Below are positions 6,776 through 14,505 of a DNA stretch of 57,720 nucleotides, one piece after another. The notes under the pieces are model-generated. The model had not been told where the DNA came from, ran no database searches, and was given only the letters and a program-made list of their open reading frames with translations. Numbering within the stretch: the first letter of the stretch is position 1; the number at the start of each line of letters is the position of its first letter. Source of the DNA: Eggerthellaceae bacterium (lineage in GTDB: Bacteria > Actinomycetota > Coriobacteriia > Coriobacteriales > Eggerthellaceae); the NCBI GenBank assembly GCA_009782605.1, contig WRIR01000015.1, positions 1-57,720 on the forward strand. Reading direction: 5' to 3'. The translations under genes were made by a program, and so were the position numbers.

Positions 6776-8848
6776 CTAGTTTCCGGCGGCACGCGAGGCC
6801 TGGTATTCCTCTACCAGCTTCTTCGTCACGTCGCCGGGGGCTTCCTCATAGCCTTCGACCTCGATCGCATACGAGCCGCTTCCGCGTGAGATCGAGCGGA
6901 GGTCCTTGGTGTAGGTGACCACCTCGGCATAGGGCACCCGCACCTTGATGACGGTGTTACCCGCGTCGTTGGAGTCGGTGCCGATAATGCGGCCGCGGCG
7001 CGTGGAGATGTCGCCCATGACCGAGCCGGCATATTCCTCCCCGACGGTGATGTCCATGTTCGCCATCGGCTCAAGGAGGGTGGGGTTCGCCTTTTCGCAG
7101 GCCGCCCGAAAGCCGATGCGTGCCGCCGTGCGGAAGGCCATCTCGTTCGAGTCGACCGCGTGGTAGGAGCCGTCATAGACCGCGCATTTGACGTCGACCA
7201 TCGGGTATCCGGCTAGGAAGCCTTCCCTCATGGTGTCCTGCACGCCCTTGTCGACTGCGGGGATGAAGCCGCGCGGGATCCTGCCGCCGACGATCTCGTC
7301 CAAGAACTCGTAGCCGCCGCCCGGGTTGGGCTCAAGGCGCAGCCAGCAGTCGCCGAACTGCCCGGCGCCGCCCGTCTGCTTCTTGTGGCGGCCCTGTGCT
7401 TCTGCGACCTTGCGGATGGTCTCGCGGTAGGGCACGCGCACGGGGATGAGCTTCGCCTCGACACCGCCTTGCTCCTTCATGCGGGAAAGGATGGTCTCGA
7501 CCTGCGTCTCGCCCATGGCGGTAAGCAGCGTTTGGTGGGTCTCCTCGTTGCGGGTGATGCTGACCGTCGGGTCCATCTCGGAAAGCCTTGCCAGGAAGGA
7601 CCCCAGCTTGTCTTCCTCGTTCTTGTTCGCCGCCTCAAGGGCAACGGGGTAGAGCGGCCGCGGCAGGGCCAGGGGCTCGACAGCCAGCGAGCCGGACTTC
7701 GAGAGCGTGTCGCCCGTGCGGGTCTCCCCCAGCTTCGGGATCGTGATGATGTCGCCCGCTTTCGCGGCCTTCACGTCGGTCACCTCTTTGCCCATCATGG
7801 TGTAGAGGTGGCCCAGGCGCTCCTTCTTGCCCGTGCGCGCGTTGATGAGCTCCATGCCCGGCTCAAGCACGCCGGAAATGATCTTGACGAAGCTGATACG
7901 CCCCACGAAGGGGTCCGAGAGGGTCTTGAACACGAAGCAGGCAGGCTCCCCGCCCTCGTCGATGGTGACCGCATCGCCGCTTTCCAGGGAGAAGTTCCCC
8001 TGCGAGCGCGGCGAGGGGAAATAGGTGGAGATATCCTCCATGAGGCCTTCGATGCCCTGCTTGATGATGGTCGAGCCGACGAACACCGGGATGAATATCT
8101 CTTGCGCGATAGCCTTGTCGAGAAGCGACTCGACCTCCTCTTGCGTCAGCTGCTCTTCCCCGTCGAGGTATTTCAGCATCAGCTCGTCGTCGGCCTCGGC
8201 AACAAGGTCGCACAGCTTGTCGCGGGCGGCCTGCGCCGCGTCGAGGTAGTCGGCCGGGATGTCCTCGATGATCTCCGTTTCGCTGTCTGCCGGATGGAGG
8301 CGGGCCTTCATGCGGATGACGTCGATAACGCCCTTGAAGTCGGCATCGACGCCGATGGGGATGGTCACGGCACCCAGGCGGGACCCGAAACGCGCATGGA
8401 GGGTTGCCATTGCCGCGTCGAAGTTCGCATGCTCGCGGTCAATGTGGTTGATGAAGACCGCGCGGCACAGGCGCATCTTCGACGCCTCGTGCCACAGCCT
8501 GGTGGTCATGACCTGCGGCCCCGCAACGGCATCGACCACGAAGAGGGCCATTTCCGCCGCCTGCATGGTCGCCAGCGTGTCGCCCACGAAGTCGGGGTGG
8601 CCCGACGTGTCGAGCAGGTTTATCTTGAAGTCCTTGTAGGGGATTGGCGCAATAGACGTCCCGATCGTGAACTTGCGCTTGATTTCTTCCGCATCGTAGT
8701 CGAGATAGGACTTCCCGTCGTGGGTCGTGCCCATGCGGGCGGTTTTCCCTGAAACGTAGAGCATCGCTTCCGCGAGGGAAGTCTTGCCGGCGCCGTCTTG
8801 CCCAACCAGTGCGATATTGCGCACATGTTCAGTAGCAGGAGCTGCCAT
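6776..8848 (-). CDS. EF-G-like translational GTPase (EF-G2 type paralogue)
   Basis: A 690-residue protein with the EF-G domain order (GTPase, domain II, III, IV, V). The ATG at 8848 follows AAAGGTTGG; a few more codons upstream are open but have no ribosome site. G-motifs are divergent: P-loop GQDGAGKTSL instead of the usual AHxDAGKTT, G3 DTSGHPDF instead of DTPGHVDF, and G4 NHID instead of NKxD. Such EF-G-like proteins are known in actinobacteria alongside canonical FusA; their role (ribosome recycling, stress translation or other) is unclear. It is not next to rpsL-rpsG-tuf and is probably monocistronic. Confidence 0.9.
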   Translation of the reverse strand: MAAPATEHVRNIALVGQDGAGKTSLAEAMLYVSGKTARMGTTHDGKSYLDYDAEEIKRKFTIGTSIAPIPYKDFKINLLDTSGHPDFVGDTLATMQAAEMALFVVDAVAGPQVMTTRLWHEASKMRLCRAVFINHIDREHANFDAAMATLHARFGSRLGAVTIPIGVDADFKGVIDVIRMKARLHPADSETEIIEDIPADYLDAAQAARDKLCDLVAEADDELMLKYLDGEEQLTQEEVESLLDKAIAQEIFIPVFVGSTIIKQGIEGLMEDISTYFPSPRSQGNFSLESGDAVTIDEGGEPACFVFKTLSDPFVGRISFVKIISGVLEPGMELINARTGKKERLGHLYTMMGKEVTDVKAAKAGDIITIPKLGETRTGDTLSKSGSLAVEPLALPRPLYPVALEAANKNEEDKLGSFLARLSEMDPTVSITRNEETHQTLLTAMGETQVETILSRMKEQGGVEAKLIPVRVPYRETIRKVAEAQGRHKKQTGGAGQFGDCWLRLEPNPGGGYEFLDEIVGGRIPRGFIPAVDKGVQDTMREGFLAGYPMVDVKCAVYDGSYHAVDSNEMAFRTAARIGFRAACEKANPTLLEPMANMDITVGEEYAGSVMGDISTRRGRIIGTDSNDAGNTVIKVRVPYAEVVTYTKDLRSISRGSGSYAIEVEGYEEAPGDVTKKLVEEYQASRAAGN

Positions 8849-9237
8849 ATTGACCACCAACCTTTCACCTTGTGCGGGTTGCGTGCCCCGGCATTCGGGG
8901 CACAAGCCGCGTCGAACCTTGCTTCAACATATCTTCAAGACAAACCCCGGCTGAACACCGAAGCCGCCCTCGTGAATACCGTCAAAGGTGATTGCGATAG
9001 TTTAACGTAAAAACCCAGCGCCCACCCCGAGAAATCCTTGATTATCGAAAGAGAATGCATCCCCCGCATCACCGCCTATGTCGCCCTGCGCCGTCCCCTG
9101 CGCTGCTGCCTGCATCGCCCTGCACATCGCCTTGCGCCGTGGGTGCGAAAATATGGGGGCACACATGCACGCGTGCCCCCTCCTTCCGGGAACCTCCCTA
9201 CCCTCTCCCTTGTCAGCGCGACAAAATCAGTACGGCA
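8849..9237. other. 389-bp non-coding interval with leader hairpin
   Basis: No convincing gene is seen on either strand. The part next to 8848 is the presumptive 5' leader of the EF-G-like gene and holds a perfect 8-bp hairpin, GTGCCCCG (8883-8890) with CGGGGCAC (8896-8903), about 35 nt before the start. The 9060-9150 part is rich in imperfect CCTGCGC/CATCGCC repeats without recognisable function. The terminator of the next gene is listed separately. Confidence 0.6.
9145..9180 (-). terminator. Probable terminator of the L,D-transpeptidase gene
   Basis: GGGGGCAC (9155-9162) and GTGCCCCC (9173-9180) form a perfect 8-bp stem with a 10-nt loop; on the minus strand it is followed by ATATTTTCG. It sits 58 nt beyond the stop codon at 9238. 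Confidence 0.65.
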
Positions 9238-11424
9238 TCAGTACGACAGAACCGCCGTTCGCGACGGGATGTTGTCGTATATCCACTTCGCATTGTTGAT
9301 GTCGAGGCGCACACACCCGTGGGATGCCTGAACGCCCATCCTTCCATCCATGATGGTGCGCGTGCCCGGATAGTAAAGGACCGAATGGAACAGGTAATCG
9401 CCGTAGAACTGCGTCCAGTAGTAGCAGGAGAAGCCCGAACCGAAGACATAGCCCCTGCTGCCAACGGAAAAGAGGCCCTTGACGGTCGGAGTCGACCTCG
9501 CGCCCGGGGAGCACTTCCACATATACCTGTTCGTCCAGTTGCCCTTCGACCCGTAGTACACGCCGACCAGGCAGTTGGTCGAGTCTATTGCTATCAGCCA
9601 GTTCGTCGAACTCGACAAGTTGGCGACCCTCTTGTGCATCGCCGCATGCGTTGCGGGGATGGGCGGCTTGTCGCAAAACGCGTTGCTCGTCGAACCCGGA
9701 GCGGGGGACCCCTTGACGACGACGGCAACCTCGAAGGCTTCGAGGGCGTACCCGATTTTGTGGGTCCCGGCGCTCTCGCCGTTCTTCGCCCAGCCGAGCC
9801 AGCCCCAGTTCGCCGAATGGGCCCGGTAGTAGATATCGAAATAGCTTGCCATCTCGCCGGTCAGGCGGATGCGGACGGCCTCGACGCGCTTGTTCTGGCC
9901 CTCGGCGCCGGCAACGGCGCCATCCCTGGCCCAGCCGGTCCAGCCGATGTCCTGGACGTGGGCGCTGTACTCGACGCCGCCGGGGACGCTGCCGGCGACC
10001 GAGAGCCTGAAGGCCTCCATGCGCCGCGACTGGCCGGTCGTGCCCACGACGCGCCTGCCCGCGCCCTCGGGAAGCCAGCCCGCGCCGGCGGCCTTCGCCT
10101 GGGAGGTGCAGGTGAGCCCGAGGGAGGGGCTGGCCGTGGCGCCCGGGGCCTTGCCGCCCTTCTCGACGAGGCGCACCTGGACGGCCTCCAAGCGGCAGGA
10201 CAGGCCGGCGGTGCCGGCGGACTCGCCGTTTCTCGCCCAGCCGAGCCAGCCCAGGCTCGACGAGTGGGCGCGGTAGTAGACGTCGTAGGCCCCGGCGAGC
10301 TCGCCGGTCAGGCGCACCTGCACGGCCTCGACCTGGCGGGCCCTGCCGGTGGTGCCGGCGACGGCGCCGTCGGCCCTCCAGCCCTGCCAGCCCTCGCCCT
10401 GCACATGGGCGCGGTACTCCACCGAGCCTGCGAGGTCCGTGTTGGCCACCTGGAGGCAGAGCGCCTCCATGCGCAGGGAGCGCCCCGTGGTGCCGCAGGT
10501 CTTGCCCTCGGCGGCCCAGCCCTGCCAGCCGGCGCTCTGCACGTGGGCGCGGGCGCGGAGCTCCATGGGCGGCCTCTTGAAGGCCGGCCCCGCCGCCGGG
10601 GCCGGGGCGGCGCCGCCCTTCTCGACCAGGCGCACCTCGACAGCCTCCATGCGGTAGGCGTAGCCCTCCGAGCCGGCGGGCTCGCCGTTTGCCGCCCAGC
10701 CGAGCCAGCCGAGGTTCTGGGAGTGGGCGCGGTAGTAGACGTCGTAGGCCTCGGCGAGCTCGCCGGTCAGCCGTATCCGGACGGCCTCCGTGCGCAGGGC
10801 CCTGCCGGTGGTGCCGGCCGTCCCGCCGTCGGCGGCCCAGCCCATCCAGCCCCGGTTCTGCACGTGGGCGCGGTACTCCACCGAGCCCGTGAGCCCGGTG
10901 CCCTTGAGCCTGATCTCAAGCGCCTCTATCGAGCGCGACTTGCCGGTGGTGCCGGCAGCCTTGCCGCCGGCGACCCAGCCCTGCCAGCCGGCCATGGCGA
11001 CGTGGGCGCGGTACTCTATCGTGTAGGTCGCGGCGGCGGGAGTAAGGCCTGTGGCGTCGTCGCCAGCTCCCTCGTCGCCGCCGTCGCCGCCGTCGGAGGC
11101 CGCCGACTGCTCAGGTGCATCGTGCCCAGGCGTTTGCGCGGGTGCCTGCCCGGGGGCAGGGGCGTCAACGCCCGGTGTGTCGTCTTGCGCCAGGCCTTCG
11201 CCTTGGCCCTGCCCGTCAGCGCCCCCTTCGCCTGCGGCACCGGCGGCGTCGGTCGCGGCGTCGATCGCGGCCTGCCCGCTTTCGGCACCTGCTTCAGCAG
11301 CGGGCGGCCCGGACAGGTCCCCGTCCCCCCTGTCGGCCGGGTCGGCCCAGGCATTCGGAAGCGGAGTGAAGAGCGCAATGGCGAGGCAGAGCGCACATGA
11401 CAAGAAAATCTTGAATTTACCCAT
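9238..11424 (-). CDS. ChW-repeat L,D-transpeptidase (YkuD domain)
   Basis: A 728-residue exported protein. After a signal peptide (cleavage near NAWA-D, residue 27) comes an acidic, Ala/Gly/Gln-rich spacer to about residue 130, then nine Clostridial hydrophobic-W repeats (core RAHVQNxGWxGW...AGTTG...RxEAVxIRL), and a C-terminal YkuD catalytic domain ending with SHGCVRL (Cys704, His702). The repeats form three triplets (VEYRAHV / VYYRAHS types alternate), separated by linkers starting VEKGG or VVKGS; the seventh repeat is degenerate. ChW repeats probably bind envelope glycan or substrate; the YkuD domain would form 3-3 peptidoglycan crosslinks or attach proteins. It is monocistronic and divergent from the redox membrane cluster. 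Confidence 0.93.
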   Translation of the reverse strand: MGKFKIFLSCALCLAIALFTPLPNAWADPADRGDGDLSGPPAAEAGAESGQAAIDAATDAAGAAGEGGADGQGQGEGLAQDDTPGVDAPAPGQAPAQTPGHDAPEQSAASDGGDGGDEGAGDDATGLTPAAATYTIEYRAHVAMAGWQGWVAGGKAAGTTGKSRSIEALEIRLKGTGLTGSVEYRAHVQNRGWMGWAADGGTAGTTGRALRTEAVRIRLTGELAEAYDVYYRAHSQNLGWLGWAANGEPAGSEGYAYRMEAVEVRLVEKGGAAPAPAAGPAFKRPPMELRARAHVQSAGWQGWAAEGKTCGTTGRSLRMEALCLQVANTDLAGSVEYRAHVQGEGWQGWRADGAVAGTTGRARQVEAVQVRLTGELAGAYDVYYRAHSSSLGWLGWARNGESAGTAGLSCRLEAVQVRLVEKGGKAPGATASPSLGLTCTSQAKAAGAGWLPEGAGRRVVGTTGQSRRMEAFRLSVAGSVPGGVEYSAHVQDIGWTGWARDGAVAGAEGQNKRVEAVRIRLTGEMASYFDIYYRAHSANWGWLGWAKNGESAGTHKIGYALEAFEVAVVVKGSPAPGSTSNAFCDKPPIPATHAAMHKRVANLSSSTNWLIAIDSTNCLVGVYYGSKGNWTNRYMWKCSPGARSTPTVKGLFSVGSRGYVFGSGFSCYYWTQFYGDYLFHSVLYYPGTRTIMDGRMGVQASHGCVRLDINNAKWIYDNIPSRTAVLSY

Positions 11425-11468
11425 TTGGTCCCCCCGACCCCCCTAGCCCGCTATTTTGATTTGTGGGA

Positions 11469-11497
11469 ATAATAACATATTCGTGGGTTTTCATTAA
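11469..11497 (-). promoter_or_regulatory. Candidate promoter of the ChW L,D-transpeptidase gene
   Basis: On the minus strand TTAATG (11497-11492) and TATTAT (11474-11469) are separated by 17 bp, about 45 nt upstream of the start at 11424. The -10 box matches consensus at five of six bases; the -35 box only at three. Confidence 0.4.
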
Positions 11498-11584
11498 CGG
11501 CTTGTTGCCGTTCGTCGCACTATTCCCCGTTACCGGCGCCGCTTCCCTATAATCATGCCACGGGCGCTCTCCCCCGGGCGCAGG

Positions 11585-11660
11585 CGCGGCAGCCTCGCAC
11601 GGCAGGCGCAGGCGCGGCAGCCTCGCACGGCGGGCACAAACGCGGCAGCCTCGCACGGCC
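11585..11660. repeat. Three 28-bp tandem repeats in divergent intergenic region
   Basis: CGCGGCAGCCTCGCACGGC occurs at 11585, 11613 and 11641, exactly 28 bp apart; the remaining 9 bases of each unit vary. The array lies in the 336-bp gap between the L,D-transpeptidase gene and the PGPGW gene, upstream of the latter. It could be a regulatory repeat or slipped-strand expansion. A TATAAT at 11548-11553 (plus strand) lies just before it but lacks a good -35 box. Confidence 0.75.
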
Positions 11661-11760
11661 TCGGCATCGGGGCAGGCAAAGCTCCCGAACACGCCCTGTG
11701 CCGACACCGCAAGCATCGGCGGGGCTACGCACACTTCCGAAACGAAAGAAAGGCTTATCC

Positions 11761-12060
11761 GTGGGATCTACCGCCACCAACACCCCCCAGCAAGGCACCT
11801 ACTCCGTGCCGACGGCCGGTGTGCCCCCCGTGGTGAGGGTCATCGAGGGGGATGTCTACAACGGGTATATCATCGAGCCACCAAAGCCCATCGTCAAGAC
11901 GAGCGGCCGCATCGGCTCTGCCGCCGCACTCGTCGCCGGCGGGGCGCTCACCTTGGTGGGCATCCCCTTGCTGGTGCTCCCCGGCCCGGGCCTCTTGACC
12001 ATCGCAGGCGGCACCCTGCTCATAAAGAAAGGTCGGCAGGGCCTTCGCAGAAAGCCTTGA
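11761..12060 (+). CDS. Small membrane protein with PGPGW-like motif
   Basis: A small protein of about 99 residues, read from a GTG at 11761 that follows GAAAGG; another GTG further upstream in frame (11698) lacks a ribosome site. The N-terminal 45 residues are polar. The C-terminal half is one long hydrophobic segment containing LLVLPGPGLLTIAGGTLL, like the PGPGW putative transmembrane family of unknown function, and ends in a basic KKGRQGLRRKP tail that is probably cytoplasmic. It lies 15 nt before the CXXC peptide gene and is the likely first gene of the redox cluster. Start and family assignment are moderately sure. Confidence 0.6.
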   Translation: MGSTATNTPQQGTYSVPTAGVPPVVRVIEGDVYNGYIIEPPKPIVKTSGRIGSAAALVAGGALTLVGIPLLVLPGPGLLTIAGGTLLIKKGRQGLRRKP

Positions 12061-12075
12061 GCCCACTCTGAGCCC

Positions 12076-12225
12076 ATGTCCAAGCTGAAAAAACACCCGC
12101 CGCTCTGGCTGCTCGTCTTAGCAATAGGAATCCTTCTCATCGCAGTAGGCACCGCCCAGGGCGGCTTTGCGGACACCCTGCGGAAGGCGTCGCTTATCTG
12201 CTACGAGTGCATCGGGGTCGGGTGA
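12076..12225 (+). CDS. CD1871A-family small CXXC-motif membrane protein
   Basis: A 49-residue peptide from ATG 12076 to TGA 12223-12225: a basic start (MSKLKKHPP), one transmembrane helix (LWLLVLAIGILLIAVGTA) and a C-terminal CYECIGVG. The CxxC followed by IGxG at the extreme C-terminus is the mark of the CD1871A family, annotated beside a 4Fe-4S membrane protein and a TlpA thioredoxin, as here. Its stop is 4 nt before the next start, so translation is coupled. The ribosome site is weak. Function is unknown; the two cysteines suggest an electron or disulfide carrier or a metal ligand. Confidence 0.8.
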   Translation: MSKLKKHPPLWLLVLAIGILLIAVGTAQGGFADTLRKASLICYECIGVG

Positions 12226-12229
12226 GCCC

Positions 12230-13156
12230 ATGGCCCTTACCGCGCAGTTTAAGCGGCACCTTGTCCAGCTCCTGGCAGCGCTGCTCTACAACCTGAACCT
12301 CACGGGCTTCACGACCGGCACCATCTACCAAGGCAGCCTAAAAGGCGTCTGCGTCCCAGGGCTCAACTGCTACTCCTGTCCCGGGGCCGTCGGGGCCTGC
12401 CCCCTCGGGGCGCTGCAGGCAGCCCTGGTCGGCAGCGGGCAACGGCTGCCCTTCTACATCGTCGGCACGATCCTCGCCTTCGGTGCGCTTTTTGGGCGCA
12501 CGGTATGCGGCTGGCTGTGCCCCTTCGGGCTCATCCAGGATGCCCTCGACAAGGCACCGCTGCCGAAGATAGGCAAAGGCGCCTGGTCGCGGGCGTTCTC
12601 CTGGGGAAAGTACCTGGTGTTGGCCGGGCTTGTCGTCGTCGCCCCGGTAGCGCTGCTCTTTGCCACCGGCGTCGGGACGCCCGCCTTTTGCGCCTGGCTC
12701 TGCCCCGCCGGGACCCTTGAGGCGGGCATTCCGCTCCTTGCCGCGAACAGCAACCTCCGGATCATGCTCGGGGCGCTCTTCAACTGGAAGGTGGCCCTCT
12801 TAGCGGCGCTCGGGGTGGCCGCACTGTTCGTCTATCGGCCCTTTTGCCGCTTCCTGTGCCCGCTGGGCGCCCTCTATTCCTTCTTCAACCGCTTCGCCCT
12901 TGTGCGCTGGCGGGTGGACGAGGGGAAGTGCAGCGGCTGCGGCACCTGCCTTACCGCCTGCAAGGCCGATGTACGGCAGGTGAGCGACCGGGAGTGCATC
13001 CAATGCGGAAACTGCGCCCCGGGCTGCGAAACGCGGGCCATAAGATTCACGCTCCATGATATGCTACAAAGTAAAGGCCGCCTGGCCCCCGGGGAAGAGG
13101 GGGCGGCGAGACGGGCGGCGGAAAAGGACGACGGTAGAAGAAAGGCACGACCATGA
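12230..13156 (+). CDS. 4Fe-4S polyferredoxin membrane protein (NapH/CD1872-like)
   Basis: A 308-residue membrane protein beginning at ATG 12230. It has several hydrophobic segments, Cys-rich motifs between them (NCYSCPGAVGACPLGAL, CGWLCPFG, CAWLCPAGT, CRFLCPLGAL) and two C-terminal ferredoxin motifs (CSGCGTCLTACKADV and CIQCGNCAPGC) for two 4Fe-4S clusters. This is the NapH/YccM-type architecture that passes electrons across the membrane. Here it would serve the CXXC peptide upstream and the TlpA lipoprotein downstream; its stop overlaps the tlpA-like start (ATGA). The electron donor is unknown. Confidence 0.88.
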   Translation: MALTAQFKRHLVQLLAALLYNLNLTGFTTGTIYQGSLKGVCVPGLNCYSCPGAVGACPLGALQAALVGSGQRLPFYIVGTILAFGALFGRTVCGWLCPFGLIQDALDKAPLPKIGKGAWSRAFSWGKYLVLAGLVVVAPVALLFATGVGTPAFCAWLCPAGTLEAGIPLLAANSNLRIMLGALFNWKVALLAALGVAALFVYRPFCRFLCPLGALYSFFNRFALVRWRVDEGKCSGCGTCLTACKADVRQVSDRECIQCGNCAPGCETRAIRFTLHDMLQSKGRLAPGEEGAARRAAEKDDGRRKARP

Positions 13157-13773
13157 CTGAGACCACACGCCCCCACGCCCTTCTGGGAAAGATGTTGGGC
13201 GCACTTGCCTGTGCCCTGCTTGCCGGGACGCTGCTTGCGGCCGGGCTTTCAGGATGTTTTGGGCCCCCGGCCGCCGGGGACGGCCCTGCCGACACGGCAC
13301 GCGAGGATGCCGCAGGGGGAGGCCCAGCCGCAGAGGAAACCACGGGAGGCGCCGTCAAGGAGGGGGGCCTCGCCCCCGACTTCGAGTTCAGCACCGTCGA
13401 CGGCACCACGGCGAAGCTCTCCGACTATCGGGGACGCGCGGTGCTCCTCAACTTCTGGGCAACCTGGTGCGGCTACTGCCTGACGGAAATGCCCGACATG
13501 CAAGAGATATCCGAGGAATACCCCGACGTTGCGATACTGGCAATCACCCGAAGTGACGACAGCGCCACGGCGAAGCGCTTCATCCAGGAGAAGGGCTACG
13601 ACTTCATCTGGGGCTTCGACGAAGACAACGCGATTGCGCGCCTCTATCCGGCAAACGGCATCCCCTATTCTGTCATCATCGACACCGAAGGCCGCGTCAC
13701 CGCCATCTTCGAGGGCAGCGCCCCCGAGATGTACAACTACTTCAAAGCGGCGCTCCTGGAAGCTGGCGCCTAA
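13153..13773 (+). CDS. TlpA-family thioredoxin-like lipoprotein
   Basis: A 206-residue extracytoplasmic thioredoxin-fold protein. The signal peptide ends in the lipobox LSGC (Cys at about 35), an acidic linker follows, then the AhpC/TSA-TlpA domain with active site WATWCGYCLTEMP, and the cis-Pro region GIPYSVIID. It probably reduces or shuffles disulfides, or serves as acceptor of electrons from the polyferredoxin membrane protein whose stop it overlaps by 4 nt. No cytochrome c biogenesis (Ccd/Ccs) genes lie nearby, so a heme role is not indicated. Confidence 0.9.
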   Translation: MTETTRPHALLGKMLGALACALLAGTLLAAGLSGCFGPPAAGDGPADTAREDAAGGGPAAEETTGGAVKEGGLAPDFEFSTVDGTTAKLSDYRGRAVLLNFWATWCGYCLTEMPDMQEISEEYPDVAILAITRSDDSATAKRFIQEKGYDFIWGFDEDNAIARLYPANGIPYSVIIDTEGRVTAIFEGSAPEMYNYFKAALLEAGA

Positions 13774-13798
13774 AGTTCGTTTTTGATGCGATAACTCG
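13773..13798. repeat. Dispersed copy of the left-end palindrome arm
   Basis: AAGTTCGTTTTTGATGCGAT and the next six bases repeat 274-299 of the window with near identity; similarity continues weakly into TAAAAA. It begins at the TAA stop of the TlpA gene. Only one arm is present here, not the full inverted pair. Confidence 0.8.
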
Positions 13799-13859
13799 GT
13801 AAAAAATCTCTGGTGGGTTCCGCACTACAGGTTTCCGGGGGTTTCGCACTACAATTTCC

Positions 13860-13886
13860 AACTCACGGGACCTGTCCCCGTGAGTT
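13860..13886. repeat. Hairpin between convergent genes (REP-like)
   Basis: AACTCACGGG (13860-13869) pairs perfectly with CCCGTGAGTT (13877-13886) around a 7-nt loop. No T-tract follows on either strand, so it is a poor intrinsic terminator, although it lies between the converging TlpA and lipoprotein genes. Its GGGACCTGTCCC core resembles the other REP-like sequences of the window. Confidence 0.6.
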
Positions 13887-13913
13887 CTCGTGAATCCGTG
13901 GGTTGGCCGTGTG

Positions 13914-14453
13914 TCAGCTGGCGAGGGCGTCGAGGTAGCTGGAGAGGGCTTGGTGCCCCCGGGAGTAGTCCTTCGGGTACTTCTCATAGCCGGTTGCAAA
14001 AAGCGCCCCTTCGGTGAACTCAGCTTCGAGGCGGAAACCGAAGCCGTCCAGGATGTCCAGGTCGCGCTTTTCGAAGCCGTCCCAGGAAAGGATGCCGTTC
14101 TCTGCGATGATCTGCGCGATGTCGTCCAAGACGCTGGCATCGACGTATTCTTCCATATACATGTCCGCGCTGCTGTAGCCCCGCGTTGTAAAAAGGCAGG
14201 TCGGCTCGGTAGCGCCTTTCCCTTCCTCCCCTTTCGCCTCTTTGCGCTCGATCCTGTACTCCCACTGTCCTTCGTTGAAGGAGCCGAAACGGTACTCGAA
14301 GTATTCCAGCGTACCCCAATCCTCCAGCTCAGACAAGGGCTCGACTTTGGGAGGCCCGCCCGGCAAGCCCGCAAAGGCATCGCAGGCCGTAAGGGAGAAG
14401 GCCAAGGCTGCTGCAAGGAGTACCGGGAAGAGCTTGGGTTTTGACTGGTTCAT
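13914..14453 (-). CDS. Hypothetical lipoprotein
   Basis: A 179-residue protein from ATG 14453 (AAAGGAAAGG upstream). The signal peptide ends in the lipobox LTAC, so the mature protein should be lipid-anchored at Cys24. The mature part is acidic, with WEYRIERKEAKGEEG, a tyrosine-rich middle and an Ile/Ala segment DIAQIIAENG; no known domain is recognised. It lies 52 bp after the zinc-ribbon membrane protein gene on the same strand and is probably co-transcribed, so the two may act together at the membrane. Confidence 0.8.
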   Translation of the reverse strand: MNQSKPKLFPVLLAAALAFSLTACDAFAGLPGGPPKVEPLSELEDWGTLEYFEYRFGSFNEGQWEYRIERKEAKGEEGKGATEPTCLFTTRGYSSADMYMEEYVDASVLDDIAQIIAENGILSWDGFEKRDLDILDGFGFRLEAEFTEGALFATGYEKYPKDYSRGHQALSSYLDALAS

Positions 14454-14505
14454 GGCTGTGTCCTTTCCTTTGTCGGTGAGCCGCGTCGGGGAGCTGCGCA
14501 CCTGC

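Noticed and set aside
9055-11400. A 781-codon open frame on the plus strand opposite the ChW L,D-transpeptidase
   Set aside because: Its repeats are the complement of the ChW repeats; composition is GC-driven and no domain is visible.
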